Source of the DNA: Rhizobium sp. BG4
Lineage (GTDB): Bacteria > Pseudomonadota > Alphaproteobacteria > Rhizobiales > Rhizobiaceae
DNA length: 64,000 nucleotides
Reading direction: 5' to 3'
Assembly: GCF_016864575.1 (NCBI RefSeq)
Contig: NZ_CP044125.1
Coordinates: 2,134,501 to 2,198,500, forward strand
The notes below the pieces were generated by a model. That model saw only the letters and a list, made by a program, of their open reading frames with translations. It made no database searches and was not told the DNA's origin. Numbering within the stretch: the stretch's first letter is position 1; every line of letters begins with the position of its first letter. Both the position numbers and the translations under genes were made by a program. This document shows positions 35,355 to 44,830 of the stretch, piece after piece.

Positions 35355-36464
35355 ATGAGCGTTGAGAAGAGCAAGCCCGTTCCGCGTCCCGGTATCCTGG
35401 ATATCGCAGCCTATGTGCCGGGCAAGGAACATGCGCCGGGCGTCGCCCGCGTCTACAAGCTCTCCTCCAACGAGACGCCGCTCGGCGCCAGCCCGAAGGC
35501 GATCGAGGCATTCAAGAGTGCTGCCGGCAATCTCGAGCGCTATCCCGATGGCCAGGCCCATGAGCTGCGCGAAGCGATCGCAGCGGTTCATGGTCTGAAT
35601 CCGGCTAACATCATGTGCGGCAACGGCTCGGACGAGCTGCTCGGCCTGCTTTGCCACGTCTATCTCGGCGCCGGCGACGAGGCGATCATCACCGAGCACG
35701 GCTTCCTCGTCTACAAGATCCAGATCATGGGCGCGGGTGCGACGCCCGTGACCGTCAAGGAAAAGGATCACGCGGTCGACGTCGACGCGATCCTCGCAGC
35801 CGTGACGCCGAAGACCAAGATGGTGTTCATAGCCAATCCGGGCAATCCGACCGGAACCTATGTGCCGGTCAGCGAGATCCGCCGCCTGCAGGCCGCGTTG
35901 CCGAAGGATGTCGTGCTGGTGCTCGATGCGGCCTATGCCGAATATGTCCGTCGCAACGATTACGAATCCGGTATCGAGATCGTCTCGTCCAACGCAAACG
36001 TCGTCATGACCCGCACGTTCTCGAAGGTCTATGGTCTGGCGGCGCTCCGCGTCGGATGGATGTATGCGCCGGCCGAGATCATCGATGCCGTCAACCGCAT
36101 CCGCGGCCCGTTCAACATGAATGCGCCTGCAATTTCTGCAGGTGCTGCCGCTGTTCGCGATCAGGCGCATGTTCAGGACGCCGTCGCCTTCAACCTGATG
36201 TGGATCGAGAAGCTCAAGGGCGCCTTTGAGGCCATTGGCCTGACGGTTACGCCGTCGGTGACCAATTTCATTCTGATCCATTTCCCCGATATCGAGGGCA
36301 AGCGCGCTGCCGATGCCGACGAGTTCCTGACCAGCCGTGGCTACGTGCTGCGTGCGGTCAAGGGCTACGGCTTCCCGAACTCGCTGCGCATGAGCGTCGG
36401 TCCGGAAGAGGCAAACCGCGGCGTTATCGAGTCGCTCGGCGAGTTTATGGGGCGTAAGGTATGA
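35355..36464 (+). CDS. hisC: Histidinol-phosphate / aromatic aminotransferase
   Basis: A 369-residue fold-type I PLP aminotransferase. [19 protein letters not shown] (PLP Asp and Tyr) and [13 protein letters not shown] (Schiff-base Lys) are visible. Its coupling to a prephenate/arogenate dehydrogenase by a four-base overlap suggests it also acts in tyrosine/phenylalanine synthesis, as HisC homologues in such pairs do. ATG 35355 (MSVEKSKPV) is chosen; an ATG at 35307 would add an unlike 16 residues. Confidence 0.88.
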   Translation: MSVEKSKPVPRPGILDIAAYVPGKEHAPGVARVYKLSSNETPLGASPKAIEAFKSAAGNLERYPDGQAHELREAIAAVHGLNPANIMCGNGSDELLGLLCHVYLGAGDEAIITEHGFLVYKIQIMGAGATPVTVKEKDHAVDVDAILAAVTPKTKMVFIANPGNPTGTYVPVSEIRRLQAALPKDVVLVLDAAYAEYVRRNDYESGIEIVSSNANVVMTRTFSKVYGLAALRVGWMYAPAEIIDAVNRIRGPFNMNAPAISAGAAAVRDQAHVQDAVAFNLMWIEKLKGAFEAIGLTVTPSVTNFILIHFPDIEGKRAADADEFLTSRGYVLRAVKGYGFPNSLRMSVGPEEANRGVIESLGEFMGRKV

Positions 36465-37393
36465 CGATCCAATTCGACCGCATCGCGCTTATCGGTATCG
36501 GCCTCATCGGCTCCTCGATCGCCTATGACGTCAAGCGGCTCGGGATTGCCAAGGAAGTGGTGGTCTCGACCCGCAGTGCCGAAACGCTGAAGCGGGCGCA
36601 AGAGCTCGGGCTCGGCGATCGCTACGTGCCGTCGGCGGCGGAAGCCGTGAAGGGTGCGGATCTGGTGATCGTATCGGTGCCGGTTGGTGCCTCGGGAAGC
36701 GTCGCGAAGGAAATTGCCGGCACGCTGATGCCGGGCGCGATCGTCACCGATGTCGGCTCCACCAAGGCGTCGGTTATCGCGCAGATGCAGCCGCATATGC
36801 CGGAGAACATCCATTTCATCCCGGGCCACCCGCTCGCCGGTACCGAAAAGTCCGGTCCGGATGCCGGTTTTCCAGGGCTCTTCGAGCAGCGCTGGTGCAT
36901 CTTTACGCCGGTTCCCGACACGGACCCGGCTGCGATTGCCAAGCTCAGGGCATTCTGGGAAGCGCTCGGCGCCCGCGTCGACGAGATGGATCCGGAACAT
37001 CACGACAAGGTGCTGGCGATCGTCTCGCATCTGCCGCACATCATCGCCTACAACATCGTCGGCACCGCCGATGATCTGGAGACGGTGACGGAATCGGAAG
37101 TCATCAAGTATTCGGCATCCGGCTTCCGCGACTTTACGCGTCTGGCGGCATCCGACCCGACGATGTGGCGCGACGTCTGCCTGCATAACAAGGATGCAAT
37201 CCTTGAGATGCTGGCACGTTTCTCAGAAGATCTCGCCTATCTGCAGCGCGCGATCCGCTGGGGCGAGGGCGACAAGCTGTTCGAGCTCTTCACCCGCACC
37301 CGCACCATTCGCCGCTCGATCATCCAGGCCGGCCAGGACGTCGATGCGCCGGATTTCGGCCGCCCGCACGGGCAGGATCAGAAGAAGAGCTGA
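36461..37393 (+). CDS. tyrC: Prephenate/arogenate dehydrogenase
   Basis: A 310-residue NAD(P)-dependent enzyme for the last steps to tyrosine. The N-terminal Rossmann motif is [12 protein letters not shown] near residue 12, and the dehydrogenase domain carries [10 protein letters not shown] and [19 protein letters not shown]. The overlap with the aminotransferase (ATGA) makes a two-gene unit that converts prephenate or arogenate to tyrosine. Preference for prephenate or arogenate is not visible. A small hairpin follows. Confidence 0.9.
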   Translation: MTIQFDRIALIGIGLIGSSIAYDVKRLGIAKEVVVSTRSAETLKRAQELGLGDRYVPSAAEAVKGADLVIVSVPVGASGSVAKEIAGTLMPGAIVTDVGSTKASVIAQMQPHMPENIHFIPGHPLAGTEKSGPDAGFPGLFEQRWCIFTPVPDTDPAAIAKLRAFWEALGARVDEMDPEHHDKVLAIVSHLPHIIAYNIVGTADDLETVTESEVIKYSASGFRDFTRLAASDPTMWRDVCLHNKDAILEMLARFSEDLAYLQRAIRWGEGDKLFELFTRTRTIRRSIIQAGQDVDAPDFGRPHGQDQKKS

Positions 37394-37399
37394 TCCGGG

Positions 37400-37417
37400 G
37401 CGTTTCTCAAGAAACGC
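37400..37417. terminator. Weak hairpin between convergent tyrC and DUF2125 genes
   Basis: GCGTTTC-tcaa-GAAACGC gives a 7-bp stem; TTTA follows on the forward strand. The stem is AT/GC mixed and the T-run short, so termination is only probable. Confidence 0.45.
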
Positions 37418-37418
37418 T

Positions 37419-38420
37419 TTAGATCGGCGGGATCGAGCCGAGCGGAATGAAGCCGCTGATGGTCGCCTCGCCGCGATTGACGACCAGATCCACCGAAGCG
37501 CGCTCGCCGCCACCGGCCAGCGCCTTCAGGAGCTTGGCGGCGGTATCGACCGTCTTAGCGACCTGCGGGAAGGCCTGCTTGATGCTGTCGCGCCAAGGGC
37601 CGAGCTGCTCGATCTCCAGCTTGAACTTGCCCGAGAGGAAACCCTGCTCGTCGAAGGAGAAGGGGCCGGTCAGCGTCATTACCTTGCCGTCACCGATATC
37701 AACCACGACCTTTCGCAGCTCGCCGTTTGCGCCGTAAATGCCCTGCCTGTCGCTGCCGTCGACCATGCCTGCCTTGCCTGCGAGCGTGACATCGGCGCTG
37801 GCTGAGAATTTCGGGAAGACCTGCGGCCAATCCTTGATGACGGTATTGGCGTCCTGCAGCGAAATCGCGCCGTCGAGATCGCCCTCGTTCTGACGCAGAT
37901 GGATTTCCGTGCGGCCTGCATCGACATTAATCGTCTGCCCGTCATAGGAGGAAATCGCGGTTGCTTTAAGGCCCTCGATGACGGTCGAGGTGCGGTCGAT
38001 GCCGCGCAGCTTGGTGATCAGGCTCGATTGCAGGTTCGCCCACTGGGCGTTGATCGTCAGGCCGTTCGCCGTGCGGATTTCGGCAGGCGAATCCAGTTCC
38101 CAGACGATATGGCCGGGCGCATAGACCTGTGCGGCAGAGCGCAGGGCGCCGAAGCTTGCGGATACGCCGTTCTTGTTGTCGTCGACATCCACTTTCGAGC
38201 AATAGAGGCCGATGCGGAAGGGATAGCCGCGGAAATCGATATCGGTGCACTCGCCGCTGACGCCAGCGGTATTGCGCGGCGCGATCGCCTTCAGCACCGT
38301 GTCCTTGAGCTGCGAGGCGGCATAGAACCAGCCGCCGGTATAGATCGCGATAACCAGAACGATGCTCAATCCAAGCCACCAGAATTTTCTGCTGCTACCG
38401 GATTGGCTTGACGCTGCCAT
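37419..38420 (-). CDS. DUF2125 membrane-anchored periplasmic protein
   Basis: A 333-residue protein with an N-terminal transmembrane anchor (WWLGLSIVLVIAIYTGGWFYAASQL, residues 15-40). The body, mostly beta strands, fits DUF2125 (ECTDIDFRGYPFRIGLYCSKVDVDD with two Cys). Function unknown. Upstream in-frame codons are ignored because ATG 38420 directly precedes the anchor. It is divergent from the gamma-glutamylcyclotransferase gene. Confidence 0.8.
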   Translation of the reverse strand: MAASSQSGSSRKFWWLGLSIVLVIAIYTGGWFYAASQLKDTVLKAIAPRNTAGVSGECTDIDFRGYPFRIGLYCSKVDVDDNKNGVSASFGALRSAAQVYAPGHIVWELDSPAEIRTANGLTINAQWANLQSSLITKLRGIDRTSTVIEGLKATAISSYDGQTINVDAGRTEIHLRQNEGDLDGAISLQDANTVIKDWPQVFPKFSASADVTLAGKAGMVDGSDRQGIYGANGELRKVVVDIGDGKVMTLTGPFSFDEQGFLSGKFKLEIEQLGPWRDSIKQAFPQVAKTVDTAAKLLKALAGGGERASVDLVVNRGEATISGFIPLGSIPPI

Positions 38421-38471
38421 GATGTTCTCCAATGGTGAATCGCGAATGGGAATCTCGGTCTGGCTTGCGAT

Positions 38472-39002
38472 ATGGACGAATTTTGGGTGTTTGGCTATGG
38501 ATCCCTGATGTGGAATCCGGGCTTTGAGTTTGCCGAACGGTCGCAGGCTCTGATTTATGGCTACAGGCGTTCGCTCTGCGTCCGCTCCTGGGTTCATCGC
38601 GGTACCGAGCAGAATCCGGGGCTCGTGCTCGGGCTCGATCGCGGCGGTTCATGCCGCGGCATGGCGTTTTCGGTAGCGCCTGAGAATTGGGAAGAGGTGA
38701 TCGAGTATCTTCGGGCACGCGAACTCGTCACCAATGTCTATTTGGAGCGAAAGGTGCCGCTTCTCCTGGCTGATGGACGCGCCGTGAAGGCGGTGACCTA
38801 TGTCGTCGATCGCGCGCACAGGCAGTATGCCGGCGCGCTCGACGCGCTCGAGGCGGCGCGCGTGGTCGACCAGGCGGAGGGCCAGTCGGGGCCGAACGAC
38901 GCCTATGTTTTCAACACGCTTGCCCATCTGAAGGAGATGGGCATTCGCGATCATTGGCTGGAACAGGTGGTTGGCGAAGTCGAGCGGTTACGCGCGGCCT
39001 AG
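38472..39002 (+). CDS. Gamma-glutamylcyclotransferase (ChaC-like)
   Basis: A 176-residue protein opening with FGYGSLMWNPGFEF, the ChaC/GGCT substrate-binding signature, and GLVLGLDRGGSCRGMAFSV. ChaC enzymes cleave glutathione to 5-oxoproline and Cys-Gly. The catalytic acid is not pinned down here. A separate promoter lies in the 51-nt gap to the divergent DUF2125 gene. Confidence 0.88.
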   Translation: MDEFWVFGYGSLMWNPGFEFAERSQALIYGYRRSLCVRSWVHRGTEQNPGLVLGLDRGGSCRGMAFSVAPENWEEVIEYLRARELVTNVYLERKVPLLLADGRAVKAVTYVVDRAHRQYAGALDALEAARVVDQAEGQSGPNDAYVFNTLAHLKEMGIRDHWLEQVVGEVERLRAA

Positions 39003-39003
39003 A

Positions 39004-39801
39004 TTACGCTGATGCGGCCTGTGCCTGGCGCAGGACCGCCAGGCGATCGATCGCCGTCTGCGGCAGCGGCAGGTCCGGGTTGCGGGCAACGGTATCGAGC
39101 AGCAGCTCGTCGCTTGCCTTTTCCGTCACGTCGATCAGATGTGCAAAGAAGGCATCGGGATCCATGCCCGGCTGGATCGGGGCGAGGATGCGGACCTTGA
39201 AATGGCCGGGATAGCGCATGGTGCTGCGGCGCGGCCAGAACAGGCCGGGATGCATGGCAATGGGAACGACGGGGATGTTGAGATCGCGGTACATGCGGGC
39301 GATGCCGTATTTGTAGACCGGCTCGGCGCCCGGAGGACGGCGCGTACCCTCGGGATAGATGATCAGCTGGCGGCCGGTCGAAAGCTCTTCCTTGGTGCGC
39401 TTCAGCACCTCGACCATGACCTTGCCGCGTGCGCCGCGATCAACCGGGATCATCCGCTGCTTCTTGGCATACCAGCCGAAGAGCGGGATCCACATCAGTT
39501 CGCGCTTCAGAATATAGACCGGATCCTTCAGCCAGGGCAGGATCGCGTAGGTGTCCCAGAAGGACTGATGCTTGGGCGCCAGGATATAGCTGCCATCGGG
39601 CAGGTTCTCCAGGCCTTCGATCTCGAAGGTGGTGCCAACGATTTTTTCCATCAGCCAGTGATTGGAAAGCGCCCAGTTCTTCGGGATGCGGTAGGCGGTC
39701 TCGCGCGACACGATGAAGTAATAGGGCGAGAGCACGATCATCCGGATGATCAGGTTGGCGTAGAAGATCGTGTTGAAGAGAACGGAACGCAGGGCGAGCA
39801 T
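39004..39801 (-). CDS. plsC: 1-acyl-sn-glycerol-3-phosphate acyltransferase
   Basis: A 265-residue membrane-bound acyltransferase that makes phosphatidic acid. The HX4D motif reads KHQSFWDTYA and the second motif IIYPEGTRRPPGA; ALRSVLFNTIFYANLIIRMIV is an N-terminal membrane segment. The active-site set is intact. It ends one base after the convergent cyclotransferase gene stop. In rhizobia several PlsC-like genes coexist, so this may be one of a set. Confidence 0.9.
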   Translation of the reverse strand: MLALRSVLFNTIFYANLIIRMIVLSPYYFIVSRETAYRIPKNWALSNHWLMEKIVGTTFEIEGLENLPDGSYILAPKHQSFWDTYAILPWLKDPVYILKRELMWIPLFGWYAKKQRMIPVDRGARGKVMVEVLKRTKEELSTGRQLIIYPEGTRRPPGAEPVYKYGIARMYRDLNIPVVPIAMHPGLFWPRRSTMRYPGHFKVRILAPIQPGMDPDAFFAHLIDVTEKASDELLLDTVARNPDLPLPQTAIDRLAVLRQAQAASA

Positions 39802-39887
39802 AAGGATTCCCGAAAAGCCTATATCCGCGGGCAGGGCGGTTGCGATTTGCCTACACGATTATCGCTGCCATAAAAAGACGGTTTGGC

Positions 39888-40604
39888 TCAGCCTTCGCCG
39901 CCCATCTCCGCCGAGCGCAGGCCCGGATGGCGGCCGAAGCCGGTGATATTGCGGGCGCCGGCGAGCAGCACCTTGCCATATTCCGCCAGCATGACGCGCA
40001 GCGCATTCGGATCCATGAACCAGGCGCGGGTCTTCAGGTCGGAATTGACGACCGGGTAGGGAATGAACTGCGTGTCGCTGTCGACATAGGCAAGTTCGGC
40101 GAGGCTCCGCGGCATGTGGTAATTATTGGTGACCACGAGAACGCTTTTATAGCCCTTCGCGTGGATCCAGTTCGAGGCTTCCTCGGCATTGCCGATCGTG
40201 TCGATCGCGTCATAACCGATATCGACGCAGCAATCGAAGAGATCGGCGGAACCCGTTGTCGTCTTGCGGATCTGTGCGGGTGTCGTGGAGGGATGGACGC
40301 CGGAGATCAGCAGGCGCTTGCCGGCGCCCTTCTGCAGAAGCTCGACGGCCTGGTCGATGCGCTGGTAGCCGCCCGTCAGGACGACGATCGCGTCGGCCTT
40401 CGGGTCTGCCGGTGGCTTCATCGTGGTGATCGAATCGGCAAAACGCAGGAAGCCGCCGAAGATCAGGGCGACGGCGAGAATGCAGGCAAATCCGCTCCAG
40501 CGCAGCATCCGGCGCAGCGGGCCGCGGCGCGGCGTCTCGACCCGGTAGCTTGCAAGTGCCGGATCGGGCCGAATCGGATTGCGTCGCGTATAGCCCATGG
40601 TCAT
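39888..40604 (-). CDS. YdcF/SanA family membrane protein (DUF218)
   Basis: A 238-residue protein with a transmembrane helix (FACILAVALIFGGFLRFA, about 38-55) followed by a DUF218 domain: DAIVVLTGGYQRIDQAVELLQKGAGKRLLISG, then IGNAEEASNWIHAKGYKSVLVVTNNYHMPRSLAE. Relatives (SanA, ElyC, YdcF) act at the envelope but their reaction is unknown. It lies between ftsX and plsC on the same strand, 67 nt after ftsX. An alternative ATG two codons in (40598) is possible. Confidence 0.85.
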   Translation of the reverse strand: MTMGYTRRNPIRPDPALASYRVETPRRGPLRRMLRWSGFACILAVALIFGGFLRFADSITTMKPPADPKADAIVVLTGGYQRIDQAVELLQKGAGKRLLISGVHPSTTPAQIRKTTTGSADLFDCCVDIGYDAIDTIGNAEEASNWIHAKGYKSVLVVTNNYHMPRSLAELAYVDSDTQFIPYPVVNSDLKTRAWFMDPNALRVMLAEYGKVLLAGARNITGFGRHPGLRSAEMGGEG

Positions 40605-40671
40605 GAGTCGTGCATATATCGAGATTGCGGCGGGGAACAGGCAAAGGCGGCGGTAAATGTGATCGCTGTCA

Positions 40672-41685
40672 TCAGCTCGCTATCCCGTCTGTTCGTGTCG
40701 GATCGGAGCGGAGTGTATCGATCTCGTATATCGTGCGGACGACCGTAACGCGCGCCGTCAGCGTCGTCAGGAGAGCGATGATGATCATCGTGGCGAAGAT
40801 GCCGGCATAGCCGAGCGCGCCGACCGAGAAGGTGCCGAACAGCGCGGTTGCCTGATCGGTCTGCGGTGTGGCGATGGTCTTGCTCTGCAGGAAGCCGGCG
40901 CTGGCGAAGAAGAGGGCGGCAAGCGCGCTACCGATCGCCGAGCCCTTGAGGCTGATCTTCAGGAAGTGCTTTTGAAATTCGGTGGCGACGAAGGAGCTTT
41001 CGGCGCCGACGAAATGCAGCACCTCGACGATATGGCGGTTGCCGGACAGGGCGCCGCGCGTCGCGAAGACGACAGTCAGCACCATGGCGGTGAAAACCAG
41101 GAGCAGAATGCCGGTGCCGATCATCACGGTCGTATGCGCCATCGAGACCAGCCGGTCGACCCAGGTTCTGTGGTCGTCCAACGTCGCCTGCGGGATACTG
41201 TCCTTGAGCAGCGAGCGCATTGCCTCGAAATCCGGCGGATTGTTTTCATCGATCGTGACGATAACGAGCCTGGGAACCGGGAGTTCCTTGAGATCGAGCC
41301 CGCTGCCGAGCCAGGGCTCGAGCAGGCGTGCCGTTGCCGCCTCATCGACGATCTGGCCGCTCTTGGTGCCGACGAAGGTCATGGCGATATCACGGGCCTG
41401 GTTCAGCGCCTTTTCCATGTCGAGGCCGTCGTCCGGCTTGATCTGGATGGTGATCTCGCGGGAGATCTGGCTTTCCCAGCTGGCAGCCGTCGACCGCACC
41501 ATGCTGACGCCGCCGAGCGTCAGGCAGGCGAGGAAAGCCATGATGGCGATCACCACCATCAGCGCGTTGCCCTGAATATTCGAGGGCGGCAGGATCGGGG
41601 CCGTCGGGCGCACGCGCATTTCCGGGCGCTTCTGCTGCTGCGCTGCGGGTTCAGCCGCCGGTTTCTTGGAGGATCGCTCAGTCAT
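40672..41685 (-). CDS. ftsX: Cell division ABC transporter permease FtsX
   Basis: A 337-residue permease with a long cytoplasmic N-terminus, a first helix (NALMVVIAIMAFLACLTLGGVSMV), a periplasmic loop of about 130 residues, and three more helices near 190, 245 and 295. FtsEX couples ATP hydrolysis to activation of septal murein hydrolases. It overlaps ftsE by eight bases, as expected for a transcribed ftsE-ftsX pair. Confidence 0.9.
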   Translation of the reverse strand: MTERSSKKPAAEPAAQQQKRPEMRVRPTAPILPPSNIQGNALMVVIAIMAFLACLTLGGVSMVRSTAASWESQISREITIQIKPDDGLDMEKALNQARDIAMTFVGTKSGQIVDEAATARLLEPWLGSGLDLKELPVPRLVIVTIDENNPPDFEAMRSLLKDSIPQATLDDHRTWVDRLVSMAHTTVMIGTGILLLVFTAMVLTVVFATRGALSGNRHIVEVLHFVGAESSFVATEFQKHFLKISLKGSAIGSALAALFFASAGFLQSKTIATPQTDQATALFGTFSVGALGYAGIFATMIIIALLTTLTARVTVVRTIYEIDTLRSDPTRTDGIAS

Positions 41686-42337
41686 AGACGTCGAGATGCC
41701 CCCCGGAAAGAATCATGCGGCGCGCCTCGACCTGGTCCATCAGGGCCAGATCGTGGGTGGCGATGACGACGGCGGTGCCGAGCCGGTTGAGCTCGAGGAA
41801 GAGATTGAGCAGGCGGCGCGCCATCGGCGGGTCGACGTTGCCGGTCGGCTCGTCGGCCAGCAGGATTTCGGGGCGATCGATCAGCGCGCGGGCAATCGCG
41901 GCGCGCTGTTTCTCGCCGCCCGAAAGCACCGGCGGCAGCACGTTGATGCGCTCGCCGAGGCCGACCCATTTCAGGAGTTCCAGCACATCGGTCTTGTAGG
42001 TGCTCTCGTCCTTGCCGCGCACGCGCAGCGGAAGCGCGACGTTTTCATAGGTTGTCAGATGATCGAGAAGGCGGAAGTCCTGGAAGACGATGCCGACACG
42101 GCGGCGCAGCAGCGGCAGCTCGGGCCGCGGAATATCGGAGATATCGCGGCCGAACATGCGGATCAGACCGCGGGTCGGCTGCAGCGACATGAACAGAAGG
42201 CGCAGCAGCGTGGTCTTGCCGGCGCCGGAGGGACCCGTCAGAAACTGGAAGGACTTTTTCGGAATGTCAAAGGTCAGGTCCCGGAGGATCTCCGGTCCCA
42301 TACCATAGCGCAAACCGACATTCTCGAAGTGGATCAA
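41678..42337 (-). CDS. ftsE: Cell division ATP-binding protein FtsE
   Basis: A 219-residue ABC ATPase. Walker A GPSGAGKTTLL, Q-loop VFQDFRLL, signature LSGGEKQRAAIARAL, Walker B ILLADEPTGNVD and switch His (ATHDLAL) are all present. It pairs with ftsX, whose start overlaps its end. The 207-nt gap upstream separates it from a divergent frameshifted membrane gene. Confidence 0.95.
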   Translation of the reverse strand: MIHFENVGLRYGMGPEILRDLTFDIPKKSFQFLTGPSGAGKTTLLRLLFMSLQPTRGLIRMFGRDISDIPRPELPLLRRRVGIVFQDFRLLDHLTTYENVALPLRVRGKDESTYKTDVLELLKWVGLGERINVLPPVLSGGEKQRAAIARALIDRPEILLADEPTGNVDPPMARRLLNLFLELNRLGTAVVIATHDLALMDQVEARRMILSGGHLDVYD

Positions 42338-42544
42338 CGGGCAACTCAGATTGTTCGTGGTTTCACACCATCGACTTGTTAACCAACTCGATTAACAACC
42401 GGTAAATTTCGGCGGAAAGATGCCCGGCCGATGCCAGATTTAGCGAAGCATTAACCATTAAAATTTACGACTGGGCGGGATTCGTTTCAATGCCTGGGAT
42501 CGTCCATGCACTGAAACCATGTGAAGAGCTGAAAGGCCGTCATC

Positions 42545-43206
42545 ATGGAAGCATCTTCGTTCAGCCGCCGTTCGCCCGGCCACGCTTATGATTTCCTGCC
42601 GCCAGACCGGGCGGCGCGCCAGCCGCGGGCGAGCGCTCGCCCTGCCGATATCTCGGATGCCGAATTCGTCGTCATCGGCGGCCGGCAGTCGCAGGCGTTC
42701 AACGCCAAAAGCTTCAACGACAATCGCAAGCAACAGGCCGCAGCCGTCAGGAAGGCGGAGCCCCCAAGGCGTTTTCGGCTGCAGCGGGCATTGCCCGCGG
42801 TGTCGAGGAGCATCTGCAGCAGGCGTCGTTCAAAAGCTTCACGGCGCTGGTTTTCCTGCTGTTCCTGCTGGTTTTCGGCCTCTCCGGCGGTTTCTCCGGG
42901 CTGCAGGCAGAGGACCAGGCGGCCGCGGGATCGCCGCTGCATTTCACCCATGTGACACTGACGCCGCGTGATGCCAACGGCATGCGCATCCTGATGATCA
43001 ACGGCATTCTCGAAAACGAGAGCGGCACGACGCAGACAGTGCGGCCGATCCGCGCCGATCTCGTCAGCGACGGCAGGCTGACCGCAAGCATCGTCATCAA
43101 CCCGCCCGCTGACGTCATCTATGGCGGCGAGAGCCGCGGATTTTCGGCGCGCGTCCAGCACTCTGGTGGAAAAATGCCGGAAGTCCGGCTGTCATTCATG
43201 CCCTAA
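42545..43206 (+). pseudogene. Single-TM envelope protein with DUF3426-like end, frameshifted by one base near 42761-42765
   Basis: Frame one gives MEASSFSRRSPGHAYDFLPP through AAAVRKAE; the stretch after the C5 run codes in the next frame for APKAFSAAAGIARGVEEHLQ, a transmembrane helix (SFTALVFLLFLLVFGLSGGFSG) and a periplasmic beta domain (NGILENESGTTQTVRPIRADL) ending SFMP. Adding one base in the GCCCCC region restores a 220-residue protein. The C-terminal domain resembles DUF3426 domains of zinc-ribbon membrane proteins, though no zinc-ribbon Cys are seen. Error and true mutation cannot be told apart here. Confidence 0.7.
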
Positions 43207-43267
43207 GGGTGTTTCTCCGCGTCTAATGTGCTAACGGCTTACCCTTCATTTTCACGGAGCAAGCCGT

Positions 43268-43810
43268 ATGCCTGTCGTGCGCGGAAAAAATATCGAACCT
43301 CTTTTCACTGCCGAGCAGATTGCCGAGCGCAATGATGCGATGGCAAAGCAGATCGCCGAGGGCCCCACAAAGGACCTTCTGGTCATTGCCGTTCTGAAGG
43401 GGTCGTTCATTTTTGCCGCCGACCTTATCCGGGCGCTTCACAACAACGGTCTCGCCCCCGAGGTCGAGTTCATCACGCTGTCGAGCTACGGCACGGGCAC
43501 GGTTTCGCAGGGCGTTCGCATCGTCAAGGATATCGACAGCGACGTGAAGGACCGCGATGTCCTCCTGATCGACGACATCCTCGAATCCGGCCGCACGCTG
43601 CTGTTTGCCAAGGAATTGCTGTTCGAACGCGGCGCCCGCAACGTGACGATCGCCGTGCTGCTCGACAAGAGCGTCAAGCGCAAGGAAAAGCTCGAGGCTG
43701 ATTATGTCGGCTTCGAATGCCCCGACTATTTCGTCGTTGGCTACGGCATGGACGTCGCCTATGCCTTCCGCGAACTGCCCTTCGTCGGCGTCGTCACCGG
43801 CGACGCCTGA
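43268..43810 (+). CDS. hpt: Hypoxanthine phosphoribosyltransferase
   Basis: A 180-residue type I phosphoribosyltransferase for purine salvage (hypoxanthine, and often guanine, plus PRPP). The PRPP-binding motif is DVLLIDDILESGRTLLFA near residue 100; the start VVRGKNIEPLFTAEQI and FECPDYFVVGYGMD near the end fit HPRT. It precedes a CpdR-like response regulator by 120 nt. Confidence 0.93.
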   Translation: MPVVRGKNIEPLFTAEQIAERNDAMAKQIAEGPTKDLLVIAVLKGSFIFAADLIRALHNNGLAPEVEFITLSSYGTGTVSQGVRIVKDIDSDVKDRDVLLIDDILESGRTLLFAKELLFERGARNVTIAVLLDKSVKRKEKLEADYVGFECPDYFVVGYGMDVAYAFRELPFVGVVTGDA

Positions 43811-43930
43811 GCCGTCCTGGATGCAGACGGGTTGTTAACCATCCCGTCCATCGCCCGCCGCTGTTTACCGATCGCAAAGGAGCGGCGTGCGATCTCCGTC
43901 TTGGGGCATGAAGACGGAGCGATGCACATC

Positions 43931-44290
43931 ATGGCAAAAATTCTGATCACGGAAGACGAAGACTCCCTCCGTTCTTTCGTCGCCCGGGCACTGCGGCTCG
44001 ACGGTCATGAGACCGAAGAAGCGGCTGATGGTGCCGAGGGACTGGAGAAGCTGAAGGACGGCGTCTACGATCTGTTGCTCTCCGATATTCGCATGCCGGT
44101 CATGGACGGCATCGAATTGGCGCACCAGGCAAAGTCGGCCTTTCCGGCGCTGAAAATCCTGCTGATGACCGGCTATGCCGAACAGCGCGAGCGCGCTGAC
44201 GATCTCGCTGAAAAGATCGTCGATGTGGTCTCGAAGCCCTTTGCGCTTCCCGATATCCGCAAGGCGGTTGCCCGCGCTCTGGCTGCCTGA
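43931..44290 (+). CDS. CpdR-like single-domain response regulator
   Basis: A 119-residue stand-alone receiver. The acidic pocket is EDED (residues 8-11), the phosphoacceptor Asp lies in LLLSDIRMPVMDG near residue 53, conserved Thr in LLMTGYAE and Lys in VVSKPFAL. There is no output domain. In Caulobacter and Sinorhizobium, CpdR in its unphosphorylated form brings ClpXP to the cell pole; this protein fits that class by size, but other single-domain receivers look alike. An ATG three codons upstream (43922) sits too near GGAG. Confidence 0.7.
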   Translation: MAKILITEDEDSLRSFVARALRLDGHETEEAADGAEGLEKLKDGVYDLLLSDIRMPVMDGIELAHQAKSAFPALKILLMTGYAEQRERADDLAEKIVDVVSKPFALPDIRKAVARALAA

Positions 44291-44302
44291 TTTCGGGCAG
44301 CC

Positions 44303-44773
44303 TCAGTTATCGTCCGGGACGAACTTGCCTTCGTAGCGCACCCGGAAATTCCGCCTGTGAAAATCCTGCTCGAAGCAGACGAACACCAGTTCGATGTCAT
44401 TGTCGCTATCCCGCTTTCCGAGCAGGCTGAGCGTGATGACGATGACGCCGCTATAGCCGCGGGTGATGCGAAAGGCGGCATTGCGGATATCGGTTGCCTC
44501 CGGATCCCGCCGGTCTTCGCGGCGCTCGTAGATGATCCAGAAGCGGGCCGCATCCCATGTCTTCCTGAGGATCTCACTGACCTCGGCCTTGAACTCTTCG
44601 GCATGCATCGCCGGGCCCCAGGACAAGGCGGTCTCGCCGGCATCGCTGACGACGTTGAGATAGCCGTCATACTGGTAGGCGCCGGATAGCGCCCGTTCGA
44701 TCATCTCGAATGCCGAGTTTTCGCTGATTGCGGTCTTGAAGAGAATTGCCATCGAATCGCTGTCGTTCGTCAA
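44303..44773 (-). CDS. Unknown soluble protein, 156 residues
   Basis: No family recognised. The product has no signal peptide or membrane helix. It shows mixed alpha/beta sequence with ISENSAFEMIERALSGAYQYDGYLNVVSD, then DAARFWIIYERREDRRD, and a C-terminal half rich in beta strand (YSGVIVITLSLLGKR, IELVFVCFEQDFH). Starts at 44773 or at 44752 (MAILFKTAI) are both possible. It follows the DUF4175 gene by 57 nt on the same strand. Confidence 0.55.
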   Translation of the reverse strand: MTNDSDSMAILFKTAISENSAFEMIERALSGAYQYDGYLNVVSDAGETALSWGPAMHAEEFKAEVSEILRKTWDAARFWIIYERREDRRDPEATDIRNAAFRITRGYSGVIVITLSLLGKRDSDNDIELVFVCFEQDFHRRNFRVRYEGKFVPDDN

Positions 44774-44830
44774 TCGTCAAGATTGACATTACGAAGCTGA
44801 CCGAAAAACGCGAGCCCTTCAGCCGCCCGA

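Noticed and set aside
42370-42470. TTAAC repeats upstream of ftsE as a CtrA site
   Set aside because: The spacings between the TTAA half-sites (nine and three bases) do not match TTAA-N7-TTAA.
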